A stretch of 64,000 bases of DNA from Paenibacillus_AB hodogayensis (GTDB taxonomy: Bacteria > Bacillota > Bacilli > Paenibacillales > NBRC-103111). This document shows, piece after piece, positions 50,789 to 60,076 of the stretch. Position 1 is the stretch's first letter; each line of letters begins with the position of its first letter. A program made the translations under genes and the position numbers. Where the stretch lies: positions 124,001 to 188,000 of the forward strand of contig NZ_BAAAYO010000008.1 in NCBI RefSeq assembly GCF_039536325.1, written 5' to 3'. The notes beneath the pieces are model-generated. The model saw only the letters and a program-made list of their open reading frames with translations. It was not told the origin of the DNA and searched no databases.

Positions 50789-50836
50789 AGCTTTGCTTTA
50801 GCAAAGCTTGCATCGTAAGCATAAGCTTAGCTTTGC
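50789..50836 (-). promoter_or_regulatory. Mutually exclusive hairpins before ymdB
   Basis: AGCTTTGC (50789-50796), GCAAAGCT (50801-50808) and AGCTTTGC (50829-50836): the middle copy can pair with either neighbour. The right-hand pair in transcript order ends about four bases before the GAGGAGG of ymdB, so one fold could hide it and the other free it. Confidence 0.5.
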
Positions 50837-50874
50837 TTATGTCCGGCTCCCGAAAAGAGCCGCATCAAATAAAG

Positions 50875-50900
50875 GAGAAGTGGCCGGATGGCCACTTCTC
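50875..50900 (-). terminator. Stem-loop after rny
   Basis: GAGAAGTGGCC-GGAT-GGCCACTTCTC is a perfect 11-base hairpin 44 bases after the rny stop; leftward it is followed by CTTTATTTG, a weak T run, so it may be a partial terminator between rny and ymdB. Confidence 0.65.
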
Positions 50901-50943
50901 GCTTCATACGGTATGTTGCATCTGACTCCAAAGCAGGCAACGC

Positions 50944-52491
50944 CTACTTGGCATACTCGACAGCGCGGGTTTCCCGAATGACGGTCACTTTGATATGACC
51001 CGGGTAGTCCAACTCGCTCTCGATCTTCTTCGTAATATCGCGGGCCAACCGGAATGCCTCGGTATCGTCGATCTTCTCCGGCTGTACCATGACGCGCACC
51101 TCTCGCCCTGCTTGAATCGCGTACGATTTTTCGACTCCATCGAACGACTCCGTAATCTCTTCGAGCTTCTCGAGCCGCTTGATGTAAGTCTCCAGCGTTT
51201 CGCGACGCGCTCCCGGACGGGCTGCGGACAAAGCATCCGCGGCTCCGACGAGCATGGCGATAACGGAAGTCGCTTCGCAGTCGCCGTGATGGGAGGCGAT
51301 ACTGTTGACGACAACCGGGTGCTCCTTGTATTTCTTGCCGATTTCGACGCCAATCTCGACATGAGAGCCTTCCACTTCATGGTCGAGCGCTTTGCCGATA
51401 TCGTGAAGCAAGCCGGCCCGCTTGGCCAGCGTAATGTCTTCGCCCAGCTCCCCGGCCATCAGACCGGTCAAATAAGCGACCTCCATCGAATGCTTCAACA
51501 CGTTCTGACCGTAGCTGGTACGGAATTTCAACCGGCCCAAAATCTTGATAAGATCCGGATGCAATCCGTGTACGCCCGTCTCGAACGTCGCTTGCTCGCC
51601 ATATTCGCGAATACGCTCGTCCACTTCCTTGCGCGACTTCTCGACCATTTCCTCGATGCGCGCCGGGTGGATGCGGCCGTCGGCCACCAGCTTCTCCAGC
51701 GATGTCCGGGCAATTTCCCTACGAATCGGATCGAAGCCGGACAAGATGACCGCTTCCGGCGTATCGTCGATGATAAGATCGATACCGGTCAAAGTTTCAA
51801 GCGCACGAATATTGCGTCCTTCGCGACCGATAATCCGACCCTTCATTTCCTCGTTCGGCAAAGCAACGACCGAAACAGTCGTCTCCGCAACGTGGTCCGC
51901 CGCGCAACGTTGGATCGCCAGCGTAATGACTTCGCGGGCGCGTTTCTCGGCTTCTTCCTTCGCTTGACCTTCGATATCCTTGATCAATTGCGCCGTCTCG
52001 TAACGCACTTCCTGTTCGACGGAGGACAAAATAATATGCTTCGCCTCTTCCATCGTCATACCGGAAATACGCTCCAGCTCGGCCACCTGACTTTTGTACA
52101 ACTGATCGATCTGCGCTTGCGTTTCGTCGATCCGTTTCTCTTTGTTGGCGATCTGCTCTTCTTTACGCTCCAGAGATTCTAGCTTTTTATCCAGCGTTTC
52201 CTCTTTTTGCAACAATCGTCTTTCTTGCCGTTGAGTTTCATTCCGACGTTCACGAATGTCTTTTTCAGCTTCGGCGCGAAGTTTGTGAATCTCATCCTTC
52301 GCTTCCAGCACCGCTTCTTTCTTCTGCGCTTCCGCCTCTTTCTTCGCCGCCTCGATCAGCTGACGGGCCGCTTCTTCGGCGCTGGAAATCTTCGCCTCGG
52401 CGAGGGACTTGCGGATAAAATAACCAATCCCAAAGCATATTGCGCCAACAACGAGTACGATCACGATCCAGGTGACTATCTGCACCACCAT
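50944..52491 (-). CDS. rny: Ribonuclease Y
   Basis: A 515-residue endoribonuclease: N-terminal membrane helix (about 5-27), long coiled coil (about 35-190), KH domain with GRIIGREGRNIRALE, and HD domain with HDIGKA (LLHDIGKALDHE). It begins mRNA decay at the membrane. Most of the protein past residue 190 is nearly the Bacillus sequence. The ATG at 52491 has GAGGAGGTG upstream; a GTG at 52500 is inside that site. Confidence 0.97.
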   Translation of the reverse strand: MVVQIVTWIVIVLVVGAICFGIGYFIRKSLAEAKISSAEEAARQLIEAAKKEAEAQKKEAVLEAKDEIHKLRAEAEKDIRERRNETQRQERRLLQKEETLDKKLESLERKEEQIANKEKRIDETQAQIDQLYKSQVAELERISGMTMEEAKHIILSSVEQEVRYETAQLIKDIEGQAKEEAEKRAREVITLAIQRCAADHVAETTVSVVALPNEEMKGRIIGREGRNIRALETLTGIDLIIDDTPEAVILSGFDPIRREIARTSLEKLVADGRIHPARIEEMVEKSRKEVDERIREYGEQATFETGVHGLHPDLIKILGRLKFRTSYGQNVLKHSMEVAYLTGLMAGELGEDITLAKRAGLLHDIGKALDHEVEGSHVEIGVEIGKKYKEHPVVVNSIASHHGDCEATSVIAMLVGAADALSAARPGARRETLETYIKRLEKLEEITESFDGVEKSYAIQAGREVRVMVQPEKIDDTEAFRLARDITKKIESELDYPGHIKVTVIRETRAVEYAK

Positions 52492-52761
52492 CTTGTTCAC
52501 CTCCTCGTTGAAGCCTCCAAGGGGTTAGCTTGGGATATTCGGTTTTTTATTCCGGTTACCTTCCACATTACCATTTTACATCCAAGTTCCGGTTGTACGA
52601 GCCGGAAAAAACAGGATTCGCTGGATTTCCGCCGCTGTACGGCAGGAAAATCGGCTATGAGGAATAATGGTGCGAAATCCGGCGAAAAACGGAACGTACA
52701 CACCCATTCTATCGTTTGCAAAAGTGGCTTGTCAAGCAACAAGAAAGCGCTTCGTCTCCGA

Positions 52762-53964
52762 TCACGACGTGAGCCGGTCCACCACCATTGCGGCGGCTCC
52801 TACGGCGAGTGCCTCGTCGGACAATTTGCCCCGGGTGAACGTCACCGGGTAGGTCGGATAATACAGCGTATTTTTCAGCGCCACCTGGGTGCTGATCTGG
52901 TAAAACAGCTCGTTCGTCGTAATAAGCGGACCGCCTAATATCACTTTCTCCGGATGCAAAATATTCAGCAGATTGGACAGGCCGATGCCGAAATAAGTCG
53001 CCGCCTGCGTAAACAGCTCCGTCACCAGCCGATCGTCGGCCGACAAGGCGCGGAGCAAATGCCGGTATTCGATCTCCTCGGGCCGCTCCACCCACTCGGC
53101 CAGCACGCTGCGCCGGCCTTGCTTCAACCGGGCCGCTGCCTGCTTTTCCAGCACCGGAATGGAGACGAACGATTCCAGGCAGCCATATACATGCGGGCGC
53201 TCCGGATGCGGCGGGCCGTCTGTCTGGATGATCATATGGCCAACGGAGCCTTCCATATCAACAGCGCCGTATACGAGCTGGCCGTTCGACATCATGGCCG
53301 ACCGCAGCCCGATCCCCGCTCTCACATACAACAAATGGCGGTACTGCTGCGAGCCTGCCCAATATTCCGCGAGAAGCGCCGTATTCGCCCCGTTGTCCAG
53401 CAGCACCGGCACGCCGAGTTCGCGTTCGAGCTGCGGCCCGAGCGGCACCTCGTTCCATCCCTCCGCCCGGAAATAAAGCGGGTTCAGCATCACGCCTTTC
53501 GTCCGGTCCACCGGACCGACCGCGCCGATACCGACGCCCAGAAGCCGGTCGGGCTGGAGACGGTGCTTGTCCGTCATGCGGCGAATCGCTTGCACCACTT
53601 CCTGCAGCAAGTGCGCCGGGGTCATCTTCTCCGTCATTTGCCATGATGCGGAATCAAGCTTCTCCAGCTGCAGGTCGCACAAGACCAGACGCGTCGTCGC
53701 CCGGGATACGTCCAGGCCGAACACATAGCCCCGGTTCTGTTTGAGTCGGTACAGCAGCGGCCTGCGCCCTCCGGACGATTCGCCGAAGCCGCTTTCCTCG
53801 ATCCAGCCCGAAGCCGCCAATTCTTCCAGCATTCGGGTCAGCGTACTTGAAGTGAGCCCGCTCAAATCGAGCAGGTCGAATTTCGATACGGTCCCGCTGC
53901 GCCGGATTTCCGCGAAAATTTGTTTCGCCTTCCGGTTCGGGATCCATTCTTCCAAATTAGGCAT
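52762..53964 (-). CDS. ROK-family transcriptional repressor, zinc motif lost
   Basis: A 400-residue NagC/XylR-type protein: winged helix at about 10-75 (GTVSKFDLLDLSGLTSSTLTRMLEEL) and a ROK domain. Two changes stand out: the kinase Asp of the D-A-N motif is Gly (LLDNGANTALLAEYW), so it is not a sugar kinase, and the zinc motif CxCGxxGCxE has only its end (HVYGCLES), the first two Cys being lost. It overlaps chrA by eight bases and is thus in that operon. Ligand unknown. Confidence 0.85.
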   Translation of the reverse strand: MPNLEEWIPNRKAKQIFAEIRRSGTVSKFDLLDLSGLTSSTLTRMLEELAASGWIEESGFGESSGGRRPLLYRLKQNRGYVFGLDVSRATTRLVLCDLQLEKLDSASWQMTEKMTPAHLLQEVVQAIRRMTDKHRLQPDRLLGVGIGAVGPVDRTKGVMLNPLYFRAEGWNEVPLGPQLERELGVPVLLDNGANTALLAEYWAGSQQYRHLLYVRAGIGLRSAMMSNGQLVYGAVDMEGSVGHMIIQTDGPPHPERPHVYGCLESFVSIPVLEKQAAARLKQGRRSVLAEWVERPEEIEYRHLLRALSADDRLVTELFTQAATYFGIGLSNLLNILHPEKVILGGPLITTNELFYQISTQVALKNTLYYPTYPVTFTRGKLSDEALAVGAAAMVVDRLTS

Positions 53965-54493
53965 ACAGCGCTGCACCCACCAGGCCGGAAACGGCTATCA
54001 CCGCCAACGGATGCACCCGGAAGCGCATCATGGCGATCAAAGCGCCGGCAAATATGGCGAGGAACCCAGCCGTCTTCCAATCGATCGCGAATACCGCCCC
54101 GCCCGTCCGCAGCAGCCGATACGCCGCATAAAAGACTAAAACGGCAACGATCGGCCGCAATCCGTAAAAAGCCGAATCGACCAGCGGATGATGCTGATAC
54201 TTGGCAAACAGCATTCCGGCTGCGATCACGAGCAGCAACGACGGCAGCGTCATTCCGATCGCGGAGACGGCAGCGCCGGGCCAACCGCTCGCATGAAATC
54301 CGACCATAATGGCCGTATTCGTCGCAATCGGACCCGGCGATGCTCCCGCTACTGCAATCATATCAGAAAATGTCTGTTCATTCATCCACCCGCGCGAAAT
54401 CGCCTCGTGCTCGATGACCGGGACCATCGAATAACCGCCGCCCACCGATACGAAGCCAATCAGCATGAACGTGACAAACATTTCCCACAGCAT
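53957..54493 (-). CDS. Chromate transporter half (ChrA domain)
   Basis: A 178-residue ChrA half-protein with about five hydrophobic helices: FVSVGGGYSMVPVIEHEAI and GASPGPIATNTAIMVGF are the CHR signatures. Short ChrA proteins work as pairs of opposite orientation; the next gene upstream is the partner. Chromate efflux is the classical role, but many act on other anions. Confidence 0.9.
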   Translation of the reverse strand: MLWEMFVTFMLIGFVSVGGGYSMVPVIEHEAISRGWMNEQTFSDMIAVAGASPGPIATNTAIMVGFHASGWPGAAVSAIGMTLPSLLLVIAAGMLFAKYQHHPLVDSAFYGLRPIVAVLVFYAAYRLLRTGGAVFAIDWKTAGFLAIFAGALIAMMRFRVHPLAVIAVSGLVGAALYA

Positions 54494-54554
54494 GGTGCGC
54501 CGCCTCCCGCAAGATCGTCATAGAAGTGAAAGAACAAGCCGGTAAAGTTTTAAT

Positions 54555-55178
54555 TTAAATACCGTCTCCGATAAAATAATCCGGGTCGGAGTAGTAGCGT
54601 CTCGTGCGCGGTTCGATGCCGCGCTTTTGCTTCCAGGAGCCGACGGCAATCCCCGCCGCCGCCCCCAGCACGATAACGAGGATCGGCGAAAGCGTCGTCT
54701 GGAGCAGCAGCAGCGCGCCGGTTACAGCGATGGCGGCCGTCCATTTATCGACCAGCGCCGTCCGGGCCACCCGATAGCCGGCGAAAACGATCATCGCGAC
54801 AACCGCGGGTTTCATCCCAAGCAGCGCGGCCGCCACCTTAGGGTTATCGCGAAACGACAGCAGCAGCGCCGCCAAGCCGATCACGATCAGAAAGGTCGGC
54901 AACAGCATCCCCAAAACCGCCGCAATGGCGCCCGCCGCTCCGGCTACGCGGAAGCCGACGAACGAGGCTGCGTTCAAGGCGACGGCTCCCGGAATCGTCT
55001 GCGAGACGGCAAGCACGTCCGCCACGTCCTCCTGGGCGATCCACTTTCGCTTATGCACCGCCTCCCGCTCCAGCACCGGAACCATCGCATACCCGCCGCC
55101 GAACGTAATCGGTGCCATCCGGAAAAAGGTCCAAAATATCGGCCACAGCCGTCCCCATTGTTTGTTGATACCGTTCAT
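54555..55178 (-). CDS. Chromate transporter half (ChrA domain)
   Basis: A 207-residue CHR protein: APITFGGGYAMVPVLEREAV and QTIPGAVALNAASFVGFRV are the motifs, followed by further hydrophobic helices and a basic/acidic tail (KQKRGIEPRTRRYY). First gene of the chrA-chrA-ROK operon, upstream of a TATAAT (55213-55208 leftward). I take the ATG at 55178, nine bases after GGAG; ATGs at 55187 and 55193 are alternatives. Confidence 0.88.
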   Translation of the reverse strand: MNGINKQWGRLWPIFWTFFRMAPITFGGGYAMVPVLEREAVHKRKWIAQEDVADVLAVSQTIPGAVALNAASFVGFRVAGAAGAIAAVLGMLLPTFLIVIGLAALLLSFRDNPKVAAALLGMKPAVVAMIVFAGYRVARTALVDKWTAAIAVTGALLLLQTTLSPILVIVLGAAAGIAVGSWKQKRGIEPRTRRYYSDPDYFIGDGI

Positions 55179-55446
55179 GCCGCTCATCTCCATCCGTCCG
55201 TTTGTCCTTATGCTTTTATTATAGCTGACTTTTTACCGTTTTGGAATAAAGATATTGGCCTTTTTCTTATTTTGTTTTGTCCTGCAGAAAATTAAGGGCC
55301 AAATAATCAATTATTTCTGAATCTTTCGTCCATAATGGATTTATTTCATATAATCCATATCCGCAAACTCGGGAAATCGGAGCAACGCGATCCGCTTCGC
55401 CCGCTCTGGCAACCACAGGGCAAGCCCCGTCTTCCGATCATGCGCA

Positions 55447-55490
55447 AAGACGCCTCCAACCCCACTTGGAACGTGGGATGGAAGCGTCTT
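55447..55490 (-). terminator. Long hairpin after the Gfo/Idh gene
   Basis: AAGACGC(C)TCCA(AC)CCCAC and GTGGG(AT)GGA(A)GCGTCTT pair over about 17 positions. Leftward it is followed by TTTGCG, a weak T run, about 100 bases from the stop. The rest of gap 55194-55591 shows the chrA promoter and an AT-rich stretch (55250-55330) with no gene. Confidence 0.55.
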
Positions 55491-55591
55491 ATGGAGGCCA
55501 ACCTGTATCGATGCCGGGTCGCGAAAATCCTGCATTCTGGCCCGATACAAGAGAGGCTTCTGATCGAGCTTTTCCATGGCACAAATATCGT

Positions 55592-56563
55592 TTAAAGCGA
55601 CCGTAGTTTGACCAGTTCGTCCATCACGACCGCCGTCCGCAAAGCGGATGCTCCGGTGCTCGGGCACGACCCTCGTCCGAGCAGCTCGTTCACGATCGTC
55701 TGGATCAGGGGCTGCTGAATATGCGCTGGCTGCTCCAACGAATAGTCCCCTATGCCGTCGGACGTCGTCAGCCGGATCGGCTCGCTGCCGAAGGTGGAGA
55801 ACGTCAGCTTCCCGCGGGATCCGACGATTTCATTGATCTCGCCGCCCTGATACGCCGTAAAACACCATATGCCGATTCCTTGAACGCCCGATTCGAACAC
55901 ATAGGTGCCGCTGACCACATCCTCGGCCGGATACGCCTTTCCTTGATTGCCGGCGCGCCCCGCCGCATCGCGGATCGGACCGAGCAGGAAGTCAAGCAGA
56001 TCGAGCGTATGGCTGGCTAGGTCGAAAAAGTGCCCGCCGCCCGACAGTTCCGGTAGGACGCGCCACGGCAAATTCGCGGGGTCCTCGGTCAACTTTTTCG
56101 TATGTACGGTCGTGACGAACCGGATCTCTCCGATGGCACCCATCTCCAGCAGCTGTTTGACCTTCAAAAAGCGCGGCAGCGCCCGGCGGTAATACGCAAC
56201 GAACAAAGGAACCCCCGCCGCTTCGCACGCCTCGATCATCTCCCGGCACTCCCCGGCGTGGAGCGCCATCGGCTTCTCCACATAGACCGGCTTGCCCGCC
56301 TTGGCGGCAGCCAACGCATAGGCTTTGTGCGTGGAGGGCGGAGTGGCGACATACACCGCATCGACATCCGCATCCCCGATCAGCGCATCTGCATCGTCGT
56401 ACCATTTGCCTACGCCGTGACGGCGCGCGTAGTCAGCCGCCAGCTCTCCGTTGCGCCGCATGACGGCAACAAGCTCCGAGCCTTCGGCTTGCTGAAAACC
56501 CGGCCCGCTTTTCACTTCGGTCACATTGCCGCAGCCGACGATTCCCCATCGAATAACACTCAT
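55592..56563 (-). CDS. Gfo/Idh/MocA-family oxidoreductase
   Basis: A 323-residue NAD(P)-dependent dehydrogenase: VGCGNVTEVK replaces the usual GxGxxG loop as GCGNVT, and EKPMALHAGEC (Lys of the EKP motif) and GGGHFFDLASHTLDLLDF (catalytic His region) follow. It acts on a sugar, inositol or related cyclitol; no clear clue from neighbours. The ATG at 56563 is 10 bases after GGGAG; GTG 56569 is a weaker option. It lies 37 bases after recX. Confidence 0.88.
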   Translation of the reverse strand: MSVIRWGIVGCGNVTEVKSGPGFQQAEGSELVAVMRRNGELAADYARRHGVGKWYDDADALIGDADVDAVYVATPPSTHKAYALAAAKAGKPVYVEKPMALHAGECREMIEACEAAGVPLFVAYYRRALPRFLKVKQLLEMGAIGEIRFVTTVHTKKLTEDPANLPWRVLPELSGGGHFFDLASHTLDLLDFLLGPIRDAAGRAGNQGKAYPAEDVVSGTYVFESGVQGIGIWCFTAYQGGEINEIVGSRGKLTFSTFGSEPIRLTTSDGIGDYSLEQPAHIQQPLIQTIVNELLGRGSCPSTGASALRTAVVMDELVKLRSL

Positions 56564-56600
56564 TTGCACTCATCTCCCGCTTTGCGAATAAAATCGGTCG

Positions 56601-57293
56601 TTATGCGTCCGACAAGTCCCACAGCTCTTCATCGTCGTCGCCGTCGCTCTCTTCCCGGAACGTTTCCTGAAGCCGGCGGATCACATTTCCGACGATCTGC
56701 CCGGAATAGCCGCGCCGCAGCAAGTAGGCGGCCGTCTTCCGTTTTTTGTCCATAAGCGCTCCCGACGTCTGCTTCCATTTCTTCTGCCCGAGCCCGTAGG
56801 CCAACTGTTCTTCTTCCTCGGCCGGCACCTGATTGAGCGTGTCCTGGATCGTGGCCGGGGCCACGCCTTTATGCTGAAGCTCCTGTTTGATCAGGGCGCG
56901 TCCTTTTTTCTGCGAATAAATGCGCTGTTCCGTCCATTGCGCCGCGAAGTCGGCATCGTCCAGATAGCGCTGCTCCTTCAGCTTGACGACGATTAGATCG
57001 ACCAGCGAGGGCAGCACCTGTCTGCGCTTCAAATATTGGCGAACTTCCTTCTCCGAGCGCGGGCGGCGGCCTACATGCTTCAAAGCGTCGGACCAAGCGC
57101 GCTGCTTCTCTTCGTCCTCCAGCACGAGCTGCAATTTCTCCGCATCGACTTGCTCGCCTTTCATCAGCCGATGCTTCACCAGGACATCCTCGTGGACCGT
57201 GAAAGCGTACTGCCCGTCGATAAAAATAAGATACCGGCCTGCGGCCTTCCGTTGCCGCTCGACAGCGGTAATGACGGAGTCGGTAGTAGTCAT
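56601..57293 (-). CDS. recX: RecX regulatory protein
   Basis: A 230-residue protein of RecX repeats: RPRSEKEVRQYLKRR, YLDDADFAAQWTEQRI, QKKGRALIKQELQHKGV and KKRKTAAYLLRRGYSGQIV. It inhibits or modulates RecA filaments. It lies 110 bases downstream of recA in the same direction, probably under the same SOS control. The acidic tail ESDGDDDEELWDL is not part of the repeats. Confidence 0.93.
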   Translation of the reverse strand: MTTTDSVITAVERQRKAAGRYLIFIDGQYAFTVHEDVLVKHRLMKGEQVDAEKLQLVLEDEEKQRAWSDALKHVGRRPRSEKEVRQYLKRRQVLPSLVDLIVVKLKEQRYLDDADFAAQWTEQRIYSQKKGRALIKQELQHKGVAPATIQDTLNQVPAEEEEQLAYGLGQKKWKQTSGALMDKKRKTAAYLLRRGYSGQIVGNVIRRLQETFREESDGDDDEELWDLSDA

Positions 57294-57402
57294 AGCCCCT
57301 CCTTGACGCGTAAAAACCGAAAACGCACCCCGTTTATGCTAAGGTGCGCAATCGCTCTTTCAATTGATGTTGTTCTTGATGTTCCGAATATGCCTCACGC
57401 CC

Positions 57403-58458
57403 TTATTCCAGTGCGGCCAGTTCGTCCTCATCCTCGTCCTCGTCGTGAACTGCGACGGACACGGAGCCTTGCGTCAGGTTGCTCGCTTCACGAATCTTGG
57501 ATTCGATCACGGAAGCAATCTGCGGATTGTCCTTCAAAAACTGCTTCGCGTTCTCACGGCCTTGGCCCAGACGGTCGCCTTCGTACGAATACCAAGCGCC
57601 GCTTTTATTCACGATATCCAGTTCCGTACCGATATCGATAATGCTTCCTTCGCGGGAAATGCCTTCCCCGTACATAATGTCCAGTTCCGCTTGCTTGAAC
57701 GGAGGCGCGACCTTGTTCTTGACGACCTTGATCCGCGTCCGGTTCCCGACCATGTCGTTGCCTTGCTTCAGCGTCTCTATACGGCGTACGTCGAGACGGA
57801 TCGTCGAGTAAAATTTGAGCGCCCGGCCGCCGGGAGTCGTTTCGGGGTTGCCGAACATGACGCCGACTTTCTCGCGCAACTGGTTGATGAAGATGGCGAT
57901 AACTTTGGACTTGTTGATCGCTCCGGACAGCTTGCGCAGCGCTTGCGACATCAGTCGCGCTTGCAGGCCGACGTGGGAGTCTCCCATTTCGCCTTCGATT
58001 TCCGCTTTCGGAACGAGAGCGGCTACGGAGTCTATGACAAGGATGTCGACAGCGCCGCTGCGAACGAGCGCTTCCGCGATCTCCAATGCTTGCTCGCCCG
58101 TATCTGGCTGAGACAGGAGCAGCTCGTCGATATTAATGCCCAGCTTGCTGGCGTACAACGGATCCAGAGCGTGCTCGGCATCGATGAAGGCAGCTTGTCC
58201 GCCGGTTCGTTGAACTTCGGCAATCGCATGCAGCGCTACCGTCGTCTTACCAGACGATTCCGGGCCGTAAATCTCGATAATTCTTCCCCGGGGATATCCG
58301 CCTACTCCAAGAGCGAGGTCGAGCGCAAGCGCTCCGCTCGGAATAGTCTCCACTTGCATGTGAGTGGACTCACCGAGTTTCATAATCGATCCTTTGCCAA
58401 ATTGCTTCTCGATTTGACGCAGGGCATTTTCTAACGCAGCGCGGCGATCTGACAACAT
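57403..58458 (-). CDS. recA: Recombinase A
   Basis: A 351-residue RecA with Walker A GPESSGKT (about 65-72), the MAW motif and VIDSVAALVPKAEIEGEMGD for loop 1; acidic tail DEDEDEDEL at the end. It forms ATP-dependent filaments on ssDNA and activates LexA cleavage. The ATG at 58458 has AAGGAA six bases upstream (GTG 58464 also open). A LexA-like box is 70 bases upstream. Confidence 0.98.
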   Translation of the reverse strand: MLSDRRAALENALRQIEKQFGKGSIMKLGESTHMQVETIPSGALALDLALGVGGYPRGRIIEIYGPESSGKTTVALHAIAEVQRTGGQAAFIDAEHALDPLYASKLGINIDELLLSQPDTGEQALEIAEALVRSGAVDILVIDSVAALVPKAEIEGEMGDSHVGLQARLMSQALRKLSGAINKSKVIAIFINQLREKVGVMFGNPETTPGGRALKFYSTIRLDVRRIETLKQGNDMVGNRTRIKVVKNKVAPPFKQAELDIMYGEGISREGSIIDIGTELDIVNKSGAWYSYEGDRLGQGRENAKQFLKDNPQIASVIESKIREASNLTQGSVSVAVHDEDEDEDELAALE

Positions 58459-58526
58459 ACTCACTTCCTTTTATCGTTTCTATTAGTAATGATACATGCT
58501 TTTCCGTCGTTTGCCAAGTGTTTTTT

Positions 58527-58540
58527 CGAACATACATTCG
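58527..58540 (-). promoter_or_regulatory. LexA (DinR) box of recA
   Basis: CGAACATACATTCG matches the Gram-positive SOS box (CGAAC-N4-GTTCG) with one base off, 69 bases before the recA ATG. Confidence 0.8.
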
Positions 58541-58574
58541 CATTTTTTTGACGGATGGCGGGAAACAAAACAAA

Positions 58575-58613
58575 AACCGCAACAAAAGGCGTTGCAGGCC
58601 TATTGTTACGGTT
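58575..58613 (-). terminator. cinA terminator
   Basis: Leftward: AACCGTAACAATAGGC and GCCTTTTGTTGCGGTT pair around a short loop and run into TTTGTTTTG. It separates cinA from recA; the rest of the gap 58614-58777 shows nothing. Confidence 0.8.
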
Positions 58614-58777
58614 CTTCCGTTCCTTACCATAGAGTATATAGCATAGAACCGCCGACGGCAACCGCTTCTTTATATCGCGATCAAGGCGATCGTTTCGCTT
58701 CGGCGAATGCAAAAAGGCCTCTGCCGCCCTCTTTCCCCGCCAGACCGAGTCCAACGATTGCCCCTTTGCGGTTGCAT

Positions 58778-60028
58778 TCAAGCTTTGAGCTGCTGCCACA
58801 GCAAGTAAAAAGCTTGCTTGGCGGCCTTCAGACGTACCGACTCACGATTGCCCGACAGCTGCAGCTTCGCCGACTGCGCAGATTTCCCGCGAACGGCGAT
58901 GCCGACATAGACGAGCCCGACCGGCTTGCCTTCCGATTCTCCCGGTCCGGCCACCCCGGTAACGGACAGCGCATAGTCCGCTCCAAGCCGTTCCAGCGCC
59001 TGCTCGGCCAGCAGCACCGCTGTCTGCGCGCTAATCGCGCCGGGGGCATCTTCGCCCTCCAGAAGCTCGGCAGGGACGCCCAGCAGTTCGCGCTTCGCTT
59101 CGTTCGTGTAGCATACGATGCCGCCGCGATAGGCAGCCGAGCTGCCCTGCACCGCAGTCACCATCTCGCTGACCATGCCGCCCGTGCAGCTTTCCGCCAG
59201 CGCCAAGGTTTTGCCCGACGCCGTCAAAATCGCCACCAGTTCGTGCTCGATTGGCACATCCCGGTCGGCGTACACGTACTCCCCGACGCGAGCGCGGATT
59301 TCTCGCTCCGTAGCGGCCAGCTTCCGCTCGGCCTCCTCTTCGGATGTCGCCCTCGTCGTTAGCCGGATGCTCACTTCGCCTTCCTTGGCATACGGCGCAA
59401 TCGTCGGGTCTTCCTGGACTTCGATCAGATCGATCAGCCGATGCTCCAGGCTCGACTCGCCGATGCCGGCAAACTTGAGCATTTTGGAGTACAGCGGGGA
59501 CGCGTCCTCCCCCATCGCCGCGCGAATCCACGGAATCGCCTGTTTGTCGAACATCGGCTTCATTTCCTTTGGCGGTCCCGGCAGCAGCACGTAATGGGTT
59601 CCATCCTTCGTCAGGCCGATTCCGACGGCAAGTCCGTTGTCATTGGGCAGCGGGTCGCTTCCTTCGAGCACGTTCGCCTGTCGTTCGTTGCTCTTGACCA
59701 TTTCCAATCCGCGGTCGCGAAAAACCGCCTCGATCTTCTCCATCGAAGGCCCGTGAATCGAGATGGGCAGTCCGAGCAGCTCGGAGAGCGCATCCTTCGT
59801 CAAATCGTCCTGGGTCGGCCCGAGACCGCCCGTCACGATAACGACGTCGGCGCGTTCCGCCGCCAGCGTGAAAGCCTGCCGAATCCGTTCCCGGTTGTCG
59901 CCTACAACGGTTTGATAGTAAACGTTAAGCCCAATACCCGCGCAGCCCTGCGCGATGTATTGGGCATTGGTGTTGACGATTTGGCCAAGCAGCAGTTCGG
60001 TTCCGACCGCAATGATTTCCGCTTTCAT
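58778..60028 (-). CDS. cinA: CinA-family competence/damage-inducible protein
   Basis: A 416-residue protein: N-terminal molybdopterin-binding-like domain (IAVGTELLLGQIVNTNAQYIA, TGGLGPTQDDLTKDAL) and a C-terminal nicotinamide mononucleotide deamidase domain (AESCTGGMVSEMVTAV..., SVTGVAGP). Roles in NAD salvage and competence. The ATG at 60028 has GGAG eight bases upstream; the frame extends to 60052. It precedes recA in Bacillus too. Confidence 0.95.
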   Translation of the reverse strand: MKAEIIAVGTELLLGQIVNTNAQYIAQGCAGIGLNVYYQTVVGDNRERIRQAFTLAAERADVVIVTGGLGPTQDDLTKDALSELLGLPISIHGPSMEKIEAVFRDRGLEMVKSNERQANVLEGSDPLPNDNGLAVGIGLTKDGTHYVLLPGPPKEMKPMFDKQAIPWIRAAMGEDASPLYSKMLKFAGIGESSLEHRLIDLIEVQEDPTIAPYAKEGEVSIRLTTRATSEEEAERKLAATEREIRARVGEYVYADRDVPIEHELVAILTASGKTLALAESCTGGMVSEMVTAVQGSSAAYRGGIVCYTNEAKRELLGVPAELLEGEDAPGAISAQTAVLLAEQALERLGADYALSVTGVAGPGESEGKPVGLVYVGIAVRGKSAQSAKLQLSGNRESVRLKAAKQAFYLLWQQLKA

Positions 60029-60076
60029 TCGTATCACTCCGCCTTCTGCCACGCGGGAAGCGTCCCGCGCGAGCCG

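Noticed and set aside
50822..50822. ATG at 50822 as the ymdB start
   Set aside because: No Shine-Dalgarno sequence; the added residues are encoded by the hairpin and the GAGGAGG itself. The ATT at 50771 fits better.
55341..55667. Leftward 108-codon frame after the Gfo/Idh gene, with plausible residues in its last 80 codons
   Set aside because: No ribosome site at any start, it overlaps the end of the Gfo/Idh gene, and its middle is a long perfect-looking hairpin best read as a terminator. No family recognised.
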